From positions 1 to 34,233 of the forward strand of contig JARRJC010000019.1 of assembly GCA_037379885.1 (NCBI GenBank): DNA of 34,233 nucleotides. Direction: 5' to 3'. This DNA comes from Limibacillus sp. (lineage in GTDB: Bacteria > Pseudomonadota > Alphaproteobacteria > Kiloniellales > CECT-8803). Made by a program: the position numbers and the translations under genes. Of this stretch, positions 7,813-16,857 are shown piece after piece. The notes under the pieces are model-generated. The model was not told the origin of the DNA. It ran no database searches and worked only from the letters and a program-made list of their open reading frames with translations. How positions within the stretch are numbered: the stretch's first letter is position 1; the number at the start of each line of letters is the position of its first letter.

Positions 7813-8591
7813 GGCCTGTCTCCCGAAGCCTCGATGGGGCGGACCGGCAGCCCGGCCTCGGCGATGGCCGCCTTGGCCTCGGCGATGGAATAGCTGCCGA
7901 AATGGAAGATGGAGGCGGCGAGCACCGCCGTCGCATGGCCGTCGCGCAGCCCCTCCACCATGTGTTGCAGCGTGCCGACACCGCCAGAGGCGATCACCGG
8001 TATGCGCACCGCATCCGCGATCGCGCGGGTCAGCGGGATGTCGTAGCCCTCGCCCGTGCCGTCGCGGTCCATGGAGGTCAGCAGTATTTCGCCCGCGCCG
8101 AAGGACTCCATCTTGCGGGCCCATTCCACGGCGTCGATGCCCGTCGCGTTGCGCCCGCCGTGGGTGAAGACCTCGAACTTGCCGGGCGCCACCTGCTTGG
8201 CGTCGATGGCGACCACGATGCACTGGGTGCCGAACTTCCGCGCCGCCTCGCGCACAAACTCCGGGTTGCTGACGGCGGCGGTGTTGATCGAGACCTTGTC
8301 GGCCCCGGCCAGCAGCAGCTTGCGGATGTCCTCCAGCGTGCGCACCCCGCCGCCCACGGTGAGCGGCATGAAGCAGTGCTCGGCGGTCTCGCGCACGACC
8401 TCCAGGATGATGCCCCGGTTCTCGTGGCTGGCGGTGATGTCCAGGAAGCAGAGCTCGTCGGCCCCGGCGGCGTCGTAGACCCGCGCCTGTTCGACCGGGT
8501 CGCCCGCATCGCGCAGGTCTACGAAGTTGACGCCCTTCACCACGCGCCCGTCCTTGACGTCGAGACAGGGTATGACGCGCATCTTCAGCAC
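7809..8591 (-). CDS. hisF: Imidazole glycerol phosphate synthase, cyclase subunit
   Basis: The TIM-barrel partner of HisH; uses ammonia from HisH to form imidazole glycerol phosphate and AICAR. The 260-residue protein has [19 protein letters not shown] with the first catalytic Asp and VVAIDAKQ with the second. It begins at GTG 8591, which gives [12 protein letters not shown], the family-typical N-terminus, and has GGGAG eight bases upstream; ATG 8582 would cut the first three residues. The GTG shares its first base with the hisA stop (TAGTG), so the two are tightly coupled. Confidence 0.96.
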   Translation of the reverse strand: MLKMRVIPCLDVKDGRVVKGVNFVDLRDAGDPVEQARVYDAAGADELCFLDITASHENRGIILEVVRETAEHCFMPLTVGGGVRTLEDIRKLLLAGADKVSINTAAVSNPEFVREAARKFGTQCIVVAIDAKQVAPGKFEVFTHGGRNATGIDAVEWARKMESFGAGEILLTSMDRDGTGEGYDIPLTRAIADAVRIPVIASGGVGTLQHMVEGLRDGHATAVLAASIFHFGSYSIAEAKAAIAEAGLPVRPIEASGDRP

Positions 8592-9343
8592 TAGGCCGTC
8601 TCCCTTTCTTGGGCCCCTGCGCCCTTGGCGACCGCCAGGGCTTCAGCCGGGTCGAGCCTTCCGTCGTAGAGCGCCCGTCCGCAGATCGCGCCTGAGATGC
8701 CGCGCGCCTCCAGCGCCTTCAGCTTCTTGATGTCTTCGATGCCCGAGAGGCCGCCGGAGGCGATCACCGGGATTGCCACGGCCTCGGCCAGCGCCAGGGT
8801 CTGCTCCAGGTTGATCCCCTGAAGCGCGCCGTCGCGCTCGATGTCGGTGTAGACGATGGCGGCGACGCCCGCGTCCTCGAAACGCCGGGCAAGGTCCACG
8901 GCCTCGACCTCGCTCGCCTCGGCCCAGCCCTCCACCGCGACCTTTCCGCCGCGCGCGTCGATGCCGACCACCACGCCGCCGGGATGAGCGCCCGCGGCCT
9001 GCTTCACCAGATCCGGATCGCGCAGCGCGACGGTGCCCAGGATGACGCGGGTCACCCCGGCTTCCAGCCAGGTCTCGATGGTCGCCCGGTCGCGGATGCC
9101 GCCGCCGAGCTGGGCAGGGAGGTCGGTGGCCTTCAGGATGGCGCGCACGGCATCGGCGTTGACCGGCTTGCCCTCGAACGCGCCGTTGAGGTCGACCAGA
9201 TGGAGCCACTCGAAACCGGCGGCGGCGAACTTCGCCGCCTGATCCGCGGGGTCGCGGTTGAAGACGGTCGCCTGATCCATCTCGCCGCGCAGCAGGCGCA
9301 CGGCCTCGCCGTCCTTCAGGTCGATTGCGGGGTAGAGGATCAT
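8591..9343 (-). CDS. hisA: Phosphoribosylformimino-AICAR ribotide isomerase
   Basis: TIM-barrel isomerase of histidine synthesis, 250 residues. It starts [20 protein letters not shown], with the catalytic Asp in AIDLKDG, and has the second acidic residue in VVGIDARGG. The two half-barrel phosphate sites (LGGGIRD and VIASGGLSG) are present. ATG 9343 follows the GNAT stop by five bases. It ends in TAG, overlapping the hisF GTG by one base. Confidence 0.95.
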   Translation of the reverse strand: MILYPAIDLKDGEAVRLLRGEMDQATVFNRDPADQAAKFAAAGFEWLHLVDLNGAFEGKPVNADAVRAILKATDLPAQLGGGIRDRATIETWLEAGVTRVILGTVALRDPDLVKQAAGAHPGGVVVGIDARGGKVAVEGWAEASEVEAVDLARRFEDAGVAAIVYTDIERDGALQGINLEQTLALAEAVAIPVIASGGLSGIEDIKKLKALEARGISGAICGRALYDGRLDPAEALAVAKGAGAQERETA

Positions 9344-9348
9344 GGCGC

Positions 9349-9906
9349 TCAGTCCTCGGGATTCTTGGAGGTCAGCTGCTTGGAGTAGTGCAGCCCCGTC
9401 ACCCAGGCGCCGTCCACCAGGGCGTAGTAGGGGTTCCGCCCCCAGCACTTGAAGCCGAGGCTCTCGTAGACCTCGATGGCGCGGGCCTGGGTCTCGCGCA
9501 CGTCCAGGGTGATGGCCTTCAGCCCGGCGTCCCGCGCGGAGCGCTCCACCGACTTCACCAGCAGGGGCGCCAGACCGTGGCCGCGCGCCCAGGGCGCCAG
9601 GAACAGCGAGGTGATCTGTCCGACGGCCGACTGCGCCTCGTTGTTGCGGGCGGCGCGCTGAAGCTGCGCCGAACCGGCGATGGTCTTGTCGAGCCGCGCC
9701 ACGAAGAGCTGCCGCTCGGGCACCAGCAGCACGCCCTTCCAGTAGCGTTCCAGCGTCTGGCGCGGCGGCGGCGTCAGCCAGCCGAAGCCGCCGCCCTGGA
9801 GAATCGCCACTTCGGTCGCATCGCAGAGGTCGTGCAGGTCCGCGCCGCTCAGGCTGTCGACGCGCTCCACGGCGGTTTGGGCTTCGATGACGGGAAAGTC
9901 GCTCAC
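9349..9906 (-). CDS. GNAT-family N-acetyltransferase within the his operon
   Basis: A 185-residue predicted acetyltransferase. The acetyl-CoA-binding region reads [20 protein letters not shown], with the Arg/Gly-x-Gly pattern that grips the CoA pyrophosphate, followed by [20 protein letters not shown] and [12 protein letters not shown], as in Acetyltransf_1 proteins. GTG 9906 is chosen because it overlaps the hisH stop as GTGA and has GGAG eight bases upstream; GTG 9915 would lack a spaced ribosome site. It lies between hisH and hisA, so it should be produced with the histidine enzymes. The acceptor is unknown. Confidence 0.85.
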   Translation of the reverse strand: MSDFPVIEAQTAVERVDSLSGADLHDLCDATEVAILQGGGFGWLTPPPRQTLERYWKGVLLVPERQLFVARLDKTIAGSAQLQRAARNNEAQSAVGQITSLFLAPWARGHGLAPLLVKSVERSARDAGLKAITLDVRETQARAIEVYESLGFKCWGRNPYYALVDGAWVTGLHYSKQLTSKNPED

Positions 9907-10544
9907 GGTCGCCACTCCAGAAAGTTGGTGAGAAGCCGGAGGCCAGCGGCCTGGCTCTTTTCCGGGTGGAACTGCGTGCCCGCCATGGTGTCGCGTCCGA
10001 CGATGGCGGCGACGCTGGCCCCATAGTCCACGGACGCCAAACGCTGCGCCGGATTCTCCAGCCGCAGGTGGTAGCCGTGAACAAAATAAACGTGGGAACC
10101 CTGGTCGAGGCCCGCAAGCAGAGGATGGTCCTGTTCGATCACGAGCTCGTTCCAGCCCATGTGCGGAATCTTGAGGGTGGGGTCCTCGGGCTCCAGCGCC
10201 ACCACCTCGCCGGGCAGCCAGCCGAAGCCCGGCGTGTCGCCATGCTCACGCCCGACGCTGGCCATCAACTGCATGCCGACGCAGATGCCGAGAAAGGGGC
10301 GCGCCTTCACGGCCACCGCCTCCTCCAGCGCCTCGACCATGCCGGGCAGCGCCTCCAGACCGGCGCGGCAGTCGCCGAACGCGCCGACGCCGGGCAGCAC
10401 GATCCGCTCGGCCGCCGCCACGCGGGCGGGGTCGGCGGTCACCTCGACCGCCCCGGAATAGCCGCTCTCGCGCGCTGCGCGCTCCAGCGCCTTGGCAGCC
10501 GAACGCAGGTTTCCCGAGCCGTAGTCCACGACTGCGACCGTCAT
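9903..10544 (-). CDS. hisH: Imidazole glycerol phosphate synthase, glutamine amidotransferase subunit
   Basis: Class I glutamine amidotransferase that supplies ammonia to HisF. The 213-residue protein starts [15 protein letters not shown], has the nucleophile Cys88 in FLGICVGMQ and the His-x-Glu pair in GTQFHPEKS near the C-terminus, so the catalytic triad is complete. ATG 10544 lies 28 bases after hisB. The GNAT start overlaps its stop. Confidence 0.96.
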   Translation of the reverse strand: MTVAVVDYGSGNLRSAAKALERAARESGYSGAVEVTADPARVAAAERIVLPGVGAFGDCRAGLEALPGMVEALEEAVAVKARPFLGICVGMQLMASVGREHGDTPGFGWLPGEVVALEPEDPTLKIPHMGWNELVIEQDHPLLAGLDQGSHVYFVHGYHLRLENPAQRLASVDYGASVAAIVGRDTMAGTQFHPEKSQAAGLRLLTNFLEWRP

Positions 10545-10572
10545 GCTTTGGATCTCCCGTTTCGCAGTCGGC

Positions 10573-11163
10573 TCAGATGAGCGAGCCCTTTGTGGAGGCC
10601 ACCTCGCCGTCCAGGCGCGGGTCGATCTCGACCGCCTGACGCAGCGCGCGGGCCAGCGCCTTGAAGCTGGATTCCACGATATGGTGGTTGTTCACGCCGT
10701 AGAGGTTCTCGACATGCAGCGTGATCCCGGCATGCTGGGCGAAGGCCTGGAAGAACTCGCGGAACAGCTCGGTATCCATCTCGCCGAGCTTGTCGCGGGT
10801 GAACTCCACCTTCCAGATCAGGTAGGGCCGCCCCGAGACGTCCAGCGCGCAGCGCGTCAGGGTCTCGTCCATGGGGATGTAGGCATGGCCGTAACGGCGG
10901 ATGCCCGCGCGGTCCTCCAGCGCGTTGGCCACGGCCTTGCCCAGCACGATGCCGCAATCCTCGGTCGTGTGGTGGCCGTCGATGTGGAGGTCGCCCTCGC
11001 AGTCCAGTTCGATGTCGATCAGGGAATGGCGCGCCAGCTGCTCGATCATGTGATCGAGAAAGCCGAGACCGGTGGTCACGTCATAGCGGCCGGTCCCGTC
11101 CAAGTCGATCTTGGCGGTGATCTGCGTTTCCTTGGTCTGTCGCTCGACACGCGCCTGGCGCAT
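10573..11163 (-). CDS. hisB: Imidazoleglycerol-phosphate dehydratase
   Basis: Manganese-dependent dehydratase of histidine synthesis, 196 residues, the monofunctional bacterial form without the HisN phosphatase domain. Metal-binding motifs are intact: [13 protein letters not shown] near residue 70 and [14 protein letters not shown] near 170; GLGFLDHM and SGRPYL are also present. It is the first gene of the leftward his operon. GGGAG lies about nine bases before its ATG. The promoter should be in the 207-base divergent gap at 11164-11370; no clear leftward box stands out. Confidence 0.96.
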   Translation of the reverse strand: MRQARVERQTKETQITAKIDLDGTGRYDVTTGLGFLDHMIEQLARHSLIDIELDCEGDLHIDGHHTTEDCGIVLGKAVANALEDRAGIRRYGHAYIPMDETLTRCALDVSGRPYLIWKVEFTRDKLGEMDTELFREFFQAFAQHAGITLHVENLYGVNNHHIVESSFKALARALRQAVEIDPRLDGEVASTKGSLI

Positions 11164-11289
11164 GGCTCTGTCACTCCCGCTTTTCTGGCCCGGAGGATTG
11201 AAACGGAGCGCTTTTTAGCAGGAAGCGGGCCCCAAGGTCACGCACCAAAAAGCCCGCGCGTCTTTTGGACCTTTTAATACACTTTTCGA

Positions 11290-11319
11290 TTGTTCGGCGA
11301 GCCGGGCGCCGCGCTATCG
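11290..11319 (+). promoter_or_regulatory. Putative promoter of the lipoprotein-protease gene
   Basis: TTGTTC at 11290-11295, an 18-base spacer and CTATCG at 11314-11319, about 50 bases before the GTG start at 11371. The -10 box is poor, so confidence is modest. Confidence 0.3.
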
Positions 11320-11370
11320 TCTCAAGCAGAACGAATCATGAATGATTGAGCGAAACACCGGGAGATTCAG

Positions 11371-12711
11371 GTGAGGTTCAAGATTATCCCCGTCCTCTGC
11401 GGGGCGGCCCTGCTGGCCGGGGTCAGCGCCTGTCAGACCACGAGCGGGACCGGCGGCGGTTCGGGCAGCGTGTCAAGCGGCACGAGTTCTGGCGGGGCGA
11501 GCTCTGGCGGCCAGTCCGCCAACCGGCAAACGCTCGATGAGCCGATCTTTCTCGCGAGCATGACCAGCACCATTCCCCACGGACAATCCATCGACACCCC
11601 CGGCGGGGACGGCTTCGTTTGTGCGCCACCCGTCGTCCACCTCACCTGGAGCGTGCAGCCCGGCGCCAATTTCAATCTGGCCCATCAGGACAGTGTCGCT
11701 TCGGCGTTTCGCGAGCAGGGTCTGTCGCTCGTCAAGGGCTCGACCAGCACTTTCAAGTCGGACGACCCGGCCTCCGAGGTGGACCTGCTTCTGGCGGGCA
11801 CGGTCTTCGAGTACAAGATGCGCTCTTGCCGCTGGGGTTGGGATGAGACCTATTCCGGCGATGCGACGGTCAAGATCCGGTGGGAGCTCTATTCCCAATA
11901 TCTCGACGAGGTGCTGTTCGACGAGACCTTCGTCACGGAATTCAAGGAGCGGCGGTATAGGCTGCAGATCACCGACATCCTGACCAAGACCTTCGAGAAG
12001 TCGGCGCACGAATTGGCGGGCAACCCCCGCTTCAGGGAAGCCGTGGCGAGCGCAAGCCAGGCGGACGGGGCGCGCCAGGCCCTGGTGCAGAAAGCGGCCT
12101 GGGAGCCTTTGAGGCTCGACGGCCCGGCGCTTCGGCGGCAGGCCTTCACGGCGAACCCCGACCCCGTTCTCGACGCCACCGTCGTGCTTCGCTCCTCGAC
12201 CGGCCACGGCTCCGGCTTCGTGGTTTCCTCCGACGGCTACATTCTGACCAACGCCCATGTGGTGGGGCGGTCCAGCGAGATCACTGTGCGGTTCCGGGAC
12301 GGGCGCGAGTTCAACGGGCGGATACTCAGGCGCGACGAGAGGCGCGATGTGGCGCTGGTGAAGATCGAGGCGCGCGGTCTCCCGACGCTGCCGCTCCGCA
12401 GCGCGCCGGTGAAGGTCGGCGAGGAGGTCTTCTCAATCGGCGCGCCGCTCTATGAAAGCCTCTCAGCGACGGTGTCGTCGGGAATCGTGAGCGCCTTGCG
12501 CCCCGGCGCGCGTAAGGGCTATGACGTCATCCAGTCGGATGCGATCATCCACGGCGGCAATTCGGGCGGCCCGCTGGTCGACCGCAACGGCAATGTCGTG
12601 GCGATCGCGGTTTCCATCATCACCGACAGCGCGGAGAAATTCGGATCGGGCATCTCCATGTTCATCCCGATCCGCGATGGGCTGGAGAAGCTCGAACTCG
12701 ACGTGAACTGA
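11371..12711 (+). CDS. Lipoprotein with C-terminal trypsin-like serine protease domain
   Basis: A 446-residue envelope protein. The signal peptide ends in the lipobox VSAC with lipidated Cys21, followed by a flexible Gly/Ser linker (about 24-50). Residues about 55-230 form a domain I cannot name; [13 protein letters not shown] and the following alternating strands recall small lipoprotein domains such as the YajG group (inference). Residues about 265-446 are a Trypsin_2/DegP-like protease with the complete triad: His296 in TNAHVV, Asp326 in RRDVALV and Ser398 in GGNSGGPLV. No PDZ domain follows. GTG 11371 has GGGAG six bases upstream. It stands alone between the divergent his operon and hslV. 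Confidence 0.85.
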   Translation: MRFKIIPVLCGAALLAGVSACQTTSGTGGGSGSVSSGTSSGGASSGGQSANRQTLDEPIFLASMTSTIPHGQSIDTPGGDGFVCAPPVVHLTWSVQPGANFNLAHQDSVASAFREQGLSLVKGSTSTFKSDDPASEVDLLLAGTVFEYKMRSCRWGWDETYSGDATVKIRWELYSQYLDEVLFDETFVTEFKERRYRLQITDILTKTFEKSAHELAGNPRFREAVASASQADGARQALVQKAAWEPLRLDGPALRRQAFTANPDPVLDATVVLRSSTGHGSGFVVSSDGYILTNAHVVGRSSEITVRFRDGREFNGRILRRDERRDVALVKIEARGLPTLPLRSAPVKVGEEVFSIGAPLYESLSATVSSGIVSALRPGARKGYDVIQSDAIIHGGNSGGPLVDRNGNVVAIAVSIITDSAEKFGSGISMFIPIRDGLEKLELDVN

Positions 12712-12732
12712 AGCGCGGCAGACGCTCGCCGC

Positions 12733-12762
12733 TTGACCCGGCTGGGCGGCCACGCCATCTAT
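12733..12762 (+). promoter_or_regulatory. Weak putative promoter of hslVU
   Basis: CTTGACC spans 12732-12738, and ATCTAT follows at 12757-12762 after an 18-base gap from TTGACC. It resembles both a housekeeping promoter and, loosely, the CTTG-containing heat-shock promoters of alphaproteobacteria, but the -10 fit is poor. Transcription from here would start only a few bases before the hslV ATG. Confidence 0.25.
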
Positions 12763-12770
12763 GCCGGGTC

Positions 12771-13334
12771 ATGAGCGAGCAAAACAGCAACAGCCCCGTC
12801 TGGCACGGGACCACGATCCTCTCGGTGCGCAAGGGCGGCCATGTGGTGATCGCGGGCGACGGTCAGGTCACCCTGGGCAACACCGTGATCAAATCCAACG
12901 CGCGCAAGGTGCGCCCTCTGGGCGACGGCAAGGTGATCGCCGGGTTCGCGGGCGCCACCGCCGACGCCTTCACGCTGTTCGAGCGGCTGGAGGCCAAGCT
13001 GGAGAAGCACCCCGGCCAACTGGTGCGCGCCTGCGTCGAGCTGGCCAAGGACTGGCGCACCGACCGCTACCTGCGCCGGCTGGAGGCCATGATGGCCGTG
13101 GCCGACGCCGGTCATTCCCTGGTTCTGACCGGCACCGGCGATGTGCTGGAGCCCGAGGACGGCCTGATCGGCATCGGCTCGGGCGGCTCCTTCGCGCTCT
13201 CCGCGGCCCGCGCGCTCGTGGACGTCGAGGGCCTGGACGCCGAGGCCATCGCCCGCAAGTCCATGAAGATCGCCGCCGATATCTGCATCTATACAAATGA
13301 GTCAGTCGTTGTCGAAAAGCTTCCGACCGAATAG
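12771..13334 (+). CDS. hslV: ATP-dependent protease HslV, proteolytic subunit
   Basis: Peptidase of the HslVU (ClpQY) complex, a proteasome-like threonine protease. The 187-residue product begins with a 13-residue segment before the catalytic threonine (Thr14 in [13 protein letters not shown]), which must be removed for activity; alphaproteobacterial HslV often has such a pro-segment. GDGQVTLGN and [15 protein letters not shown] are characteristic. It overlaps hslU by 38 bases. The ribosome site before ATG 12771 is weak. Confidence 0.95.
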   Translation: MSEQNSNSPVWHGTTILSVRKGGHVVIAGDGQVTLGNTVIKSNARKVRPLGDGKVIAGFAGATADAFTLFERLEAKLEKHPGQLVRACVELAKDWRTDRYLRRLEAMMAVADAGHSLVLTGTGDVLEPEDGLIGIGSGGSFALSAARALVDVEGLDAEAIARKSMKIAADICIYTNESVVVEKLPTE

Positions 13335-14673
13335 CGGCGGGGCGGAAAACGCCGCCGCCTCCTTTTCGCCGCGCGAGATCGTCTCCGAACTGGACCGCTT
13401 CATCGTGGGACAGGGCGACGCCAAGCGCGCCGTCGCCGTGGCGCTGCGCAACCGCTGGCGCCGCCAGCAGCTGCCCGAGGCGCTGCGCGAAGAGGTCCTG
13501 CCCAAGAATATCCTGATGATCGGGCCGACCGGCGTCGGCAAGACGGAGATCGCGCGCCGCCTGGCGCGGCTCGCCAACGCCCCCTTCCTGAAGATCGAGG
13601 CGACCAAGTTCACCGAAGTCGGCTATGTCGGCCGCGACGTGGAGTCCATCGTCCGCGATCTGGTCGAGATTTCCATCACCATGACCCGCGAGCGCCTGCG
13701 CCGCGAAGTGCGCGCCAAGGCCGAGCTTCAGGCCGAGGAGCGCATCCTGGACGCGCTGGTCGGCGAGAACGCGAGCGCGGAGACACGCCAGAAGTTCCGC
13801 AAGATGCTGCGCGAGGGCGAGATCGACTCCAAGGAGATCGAGGTCAAGGTCGCCGACACCAGCGGGCTTGAGCTGCCGACCATGGACATCCCCGGCATGC
13901 CCGGCGGCCAGATGGGCATGCTCAACCTGGGCGACATCTTCGGTAAGGCCATGGGCGGACGCCAGAAGCCCCGCCGCATGCAGGTGGCCGAGGCCATGGA
14001 GATCCTGAGCGAGGAGGAGGCCGACAAGCTCCTCGACGAGGAGCGGGTCAAGAGCGAGGCCATCGAGGCGGTCGAGCAGCACGGCATCGTGTTCCTGGAC
14101 GAGATCGACAAGATCACCGCGCGCTCCGACGAGGGCGTGCGCGGCGGCGGCGACGTCAGCCGCGAAGGCGTGCAGCGCGACCTCTTGCCGCTGATCGAGG
14201 GGACCCAGGTCGCCACCAAGCACGGCACGGTGCGCACGGACTTCATTCTCTTCATCGCCTCGGGCGCTTTCCATCTCGCCAAGCCCAGCGACCTGCTGCC
14301 GGAGTTGCAGGGCCGCCTGCCGATCCGCGTGGAGCTGAAGGCCCTGACGCGCGACGACTTCAAGCGCATCCTGACCGAGCCGGAGGCGAGCCTCATCAAG
14401 CAGTACACGGCGCTGATGGGGACCGAGGACCTCTCTCTCACCTTCACCGACGACTCCATCGACGCGCTGGCCGACCTCTCCTTCCAGATCAACGAGACGG
14501 TGGAGAACATCGGCGCGCGGCGGCTTCAGACCGTGATGGAAAAGCTGCTGGAGGAAATCTCCTTCACCGCCCCGGACCGCGGCGGCGAAGCCATCACCAT
14601 CGACGCCCAGATGGTCCAGGAGCGCGTCGGCCACCTGGTCCAGAACGCCGACCTCTCGAAGTTCATTCTTTAG
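13297..14673 (+). CDS. hslU: ATP-dependent protease HslU, unfoldase subunit
   Basis: AAA+ ATPase that unfolds substrates for HslV. The 458-residue protein has [16 protein letters not shown], Walker A GPTGVGKT at 76-83, the pore motif context [12 protein letters not shown], Walker [12 protein letters not shown], and sensor region GRLPIRVEL. It ends in DLSKFIL, the tail that docks into HslV. The ATG at 13297 lies within hslV; no other plausible ATG occurs before the conserved start, so the 38-base overlap is accepted. It has about 20 more residues ahead of SPREIV than short-form HslU. Confidence 0.96.
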   Translation: MSQSLSKSFRPNSGGAENAAASFSPREIVSELDRFIVGQGDAKRAVAVALRNRWRRQQLPEALREEVLPKNILMIGPTGVGKTEIARRLARLANAPFLKIEATKFTEVGYVGRDVESIVRDLVEISITMTRERLRREVRAKAELQAEERILDALVGENASAETRQKFRKMLREGEIDSKEIEVKVADTSGLELPTMDIPGMPGGQMGMLNLGDIFGKAMGGRQKPRRMQVAEAMEILSEEEADKLLDEERVKSEAIEAVEQHGIVFLDEIDKITARSDEGVRGGGDVSREGVQRDLLPLIEGTQVATKHGTVRTDFILFIASGAFHLAKPSDLLPELQGRLPIRVELKALTRDDFKRILTEPEASLIKQYTALMGTEDLSLTFTDDSIDALADLSFQINETVENIGARRLQTVMEKLLEEISFTAPDRGGEAITIDAQMVQERVGHLVQNADLSKFIL

Positions 14674-14708
14674 CCGCAACGCTGGCTTTAAGAGCGGCGG
14701 CGGCTGCC

Positions 14709-14750
14709 CATCCTTCGAGACGCGGGCTGTCGCCCGCTCCTCAGGATGAG
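14709..14750 (+). repeat. Alphaproteobacterial palindromic repeat, copy 1
   Basis: Outer arms CATCCT and AGGATG enclose a second stem, GCGGGC-tgtc-GCCCGC (14722-14737). The outer sequences (CATCCTTCGAGACG and CTCCTCAGGATGAG) match an intergenic repeat I know from many alphaproteobacterial genomes. It sits just downstream of hslU in the convergent gap and could also help end transcription, although it has no T-run. Confidence 0.8.
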
Positions 14751-14848
14751 GTGGTACGCACTGAGGCTATTCGGCGGGCGAGGCGGCGGTCCAGCCCTGG
14801 GGAAGCGCGCGCCTGACACATTCCCACCCAGCCACGACCAAGCGCCAG

Positions 14849-14893
14849 CCTCATCCTGAGGAGGGTCCGAACGGACCCGTCTCGAAGGATGGG
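14849..14893 (-). repeat. Alphaproteobacterial palindromic repeat, copy 2 (inverted)
   Basis: Same outer arms as copy 1 but in the opposite orientation (CCTCATCCTGAGGAG at the left, GTCTCGAAGGATG at the right). The inner stem is different, GGGTCCG-aa-CGGACCC, yet still perfectly paired. The two copies face each other across about 100 bases and could together fold into a larger cruciform. Confidence 0.8.
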
Positions 14894-14919
14894 CGGCGCT
14901 TTGCCTCCCGCCACTCCTG

Positions 14920-15816
14920 CTACTTCCGCACCACCAGCGCCACGCCGAGCGCGGTGACGGCGACCCCGGCGAGGGCGATCAGGCCGAAGGTCTCGCCGAA
15001 CAGGAAGTAGGCGATGAGCGCGGTCGAGGGCGGCACGAGGTAGAAGAGGCTGGCGACCTTGTTGGCCTCGCCCAGCCGGATCAGCAGCATCAGGAGGCTG
15101 ACCGCGCCCAGGCTCAAGACCAGCACCAGCCAGGCGAGCGAGAAGATGAGCTCGCCGGTCCAGTCGATGTGGAACTCCTCGAACAGCAGCGCGCCGAGCC
15201 CGCAGGCGAGCGCGGCGGCCATGTACTGGATCGCCGTGCCGCTGCGCAGGTCCATGCCGCCGCCGAAGCGCTTCTGGTAGAGCGTGCCGATGGCGATGGC
15301 CAGGACCGCCAGCACGCAGATGAAGACCTCGGTCCAGCCGAACCCCTCGAACGCGGTGGCCGCCGCCGGGTCGATCTTCTCTGAGAGCACCAGCGCCACG
15401 CCGACCAGACCCAGGAAGAAGCCCAGCCATTGGCGCAGCTTCACCCGTTCGCCCAGAAGCCGCCCGGCCAGCAGTGCGACCAGCACCGGCTGGAGGGACA
15501 CGATCAGCGCGGAGAGGCCCGCGGTCATGCCCTGGTGGATCGCGACGAAGACCCCGCCCAGATAGACCGCATGGACCAGGAAGCCGACCACGGCGATGTG
15601 GCCCCACTGGCGCCAGTCCTTGGGCCAGGGCGCGCCGGTCAGGAAGGCGAAGCCGGCGAGCAGCCCCGTCGCGATGGCGAAGCGCAGCAGCAGGAAGGTC
15701 ATGGGCTCGGCGTGGGGCATGGCCCCCTTGGCGCCGATGAAGCCGGTCGACCAGAGCAGGACGAAGAGGCCCGGCGCGGTCGCGCCCGCCAGGCGTTGCA
15801 GGCCTTCCCGGGTCAT
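14920..15816 (-). CDS. EamA/DMT-family transporter
   Basis: A 298-residue inner-membrane protein with about ten hydrophobic helices arranged as two EamA repeats. The first begins LFVLLWSTGFIGAKGAM and ends GFFLGLVGVALVLSE; the second ends LFGETFGLIALAGVAVTALG. LQPVLVALLAGRLLGERV and LVPPSTALIAYFLFGE are the repeated family segments before each final helix. Such proteins export amino acids or other metabolites; the substrate is unknown. ATG 15816 is one base downstream of the XRE gene's stop, so the two form an operon and the regulator may control it. It converges on hslU. Confidence 0.9.
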   Translation of the reverse strand: MTREGLQRLAGATAPGLFVLLWSTGFIGAKGAMPHAEPMTFLLLRFAIATGLLAGFAFLTGAPWPKDWRQWGHIAVVGFLVHAVYLGGVFVAIHQGMTAGLSALIVSLQPVLVALLAGRLLGERVKLRQWLGFFLGLVGVALVLSEKIDPAAATAFEGFGWTEVFICVLAVLAIAIGTLYQKRFGGGMDLRSGTAIQYMAAALACGLGALLFEEFHIDWTGELIFSLAWLVLVLSLGAVSLLMLLIRLGEANKVASLFYLVPPSTALIAYFLFGETFGLIALAGVAVTALGVALVVRK

Positions 15817-15817
15817 A

Positions 15818-16174
15818 TCAGGGCTCCTGCTCGATCTGTTGCAGAAGCTCAGCCAGGCGCTCTTCGGAGAGGTCGCCGATGCGCTCGGAAAGGCGGTTGG
15901 CCAGAAGGGTCGCGGTGCTCGACAGTCCGGCGGTGTCCACCACCACGCGCGGGTGGGAGACATCGGCCAGGCGCTGAAGCTCCTCCGCGTCGTCCCAGAT
16001 GATTCCCAGGTGCTGGCAGATGTTGTGCACCAGCCGTCGGTTGGGCCGCCCGCGCTTGCCGTGCTCCAAGGCGGAGAGATAGGCGGCCGAGACGCCCAGC
16101 GCCGCCGCCATCTGCTGAAGTGTCTCGCCGCGCTCGGCCCGCAAGCCGCGCAGCTTTTCGCCAAAGGGTGTCAT
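15818..16174 (-). CDS. XRE-family helix-turn-helix transcriptional regulator
   Basis: A 118-residue DNA-binding protein. Residues about 5-65 form a Cro/C1-type domain: FGEKLRGLRAERGETLQQMA, then ALGVSAAYLSALEHGKRGRP, the recognition helix region. The C-terminal part ends in an acidic amphipathic helix (LAELLQQIEQEP). From memory, an XRE gene after smr is part of the conserved cluster in Rhizobiales, where gyrB follows; here an EamA gene follows instead. Targets unknown. The 109-base gap to smr holds no gene. Confidence 0.88.
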   Translation of the reverse strand: MTPFGEKLRGLRAERGETLQQMAAALGVSAAYLSALEHGKRGRPNRRLVHNICQHLGIIWDDAEELQRLADVSHPRVVVDTAGLSSTATLLANRLSERIGDLSEERLAELLQQIEQEP

Positions 16175-16283
16175 GGGGCGGCAGTCTAGTGGCGGGCGCG
16201 GGGGTTTTGCCAGTGAGCTTTCCGTCTAGGGCCTATGCGCCAGGCTCAAGACGGCGCAGAAGCACGCCCGTCACTGGGCTGCG

Positions 16284-16853
16284 TTACTGGGGCCGGCGCC
16301 GCTTCAAGAGCACATAGAAGGCCCCGGCGCCGCCGTGCTTGGGCTGGGCCTGGGCGAAGGCCAGGACGCGGGCGCGGTTGGGTCCCTCGTTCAGCCACTG
16401 GCCCAGACTGCGGCGCAGCACGCCGCGCGACTCGCCGATCTGGCCCTTGCCGGTAATCACGAGGATGCAGCGCTTGTCGGCGGCCTGCGCGCTGGCGAGG
16501 AAACGGCTCAGCGCCTCCTCCGCCTCGTGCTGGCGGTGGCCGTGAAGGTCCAGCACCGCCTCGATCGGAAGCTGGCCGCGGCGCAGGCGCTCGGCGTTGC
16601 GGCGGTCGATATCGACCAGACGGCTGGGGTCGAGCGGCCTGGGCTCGCTGCGGGGCGGGGTCAGGGGGGTGAGGGGAGGCGGCGCGATGGGGCGGGTCTT
16701 CGGGGTCTTGGACTTGGCGGCCTTGGGGCCGGGCGTCTCGGCGGCGGCCTCTTCCTCCTTGACCGTGCGCCGGCGCTTCAGCGGCTGGACGCTCTCCGCG
16801 ACGCGGGACCAGAGCTGCTGGTCCTCCTTGGAAAGCCTCGGCTTCTTGGACAT
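16284..16853 (-). CDS. Smr-domain protein
   Basis: A 189-residue protein. Residues 1-90 are charged and Pro-rich, probably disordered. Residues about 98-185 are an Smr domain: VLDLHGHRQHEAEEAL carries the LDLHG motif, and CILVITGKGQ carries the TGKG motif, both typical of small MutS-related or RNA-cleaving Smr nucleases. GGAGAFYVLLKR closes the domain. Its ATG is four bases after lutC, so it is probably transcribed with lutABC. In related genomes it usually sits beside mltA. Function in this short, MutS-less form is not established. Confidence 0.9.
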   Translation of the reverse strand: MSKKPRLSKEDQQLWSRVAESVQPLKRRRTVKEEEAAAETPGPKAAKSKTPKTRPIAPPPLTPLTPPRSEPRPLDPSRLVDIDRRNAERLRRGQLPIEAVLDLHGHRQHEAEEALSRFLASAQAADKRCILVITGKGQIGESRGVLRRSLGQWLNEGPNRARVLAFAQAQPKHGGAGAFYVLLKRRRPQ

Positions 16854-16857
16854 GGTC

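Noticed and set aside
8591-10117. Leftward frame that would fuse a long N-terminal part onto HisA
   Set aside because: The upstream part overlaps the GNAT and hisH genes in another phase and is Arg/Ala-rich nonsense; HisA starts normally at 9343.
12970-14679. Long leftward open frame (569 codons) across hslV and hslU
   Set aside because: It is antisense to two fully recognisable genes; its translation is rich in His, Arg, Gln and Leu with no domain, the usual product of GC-rich third positions.
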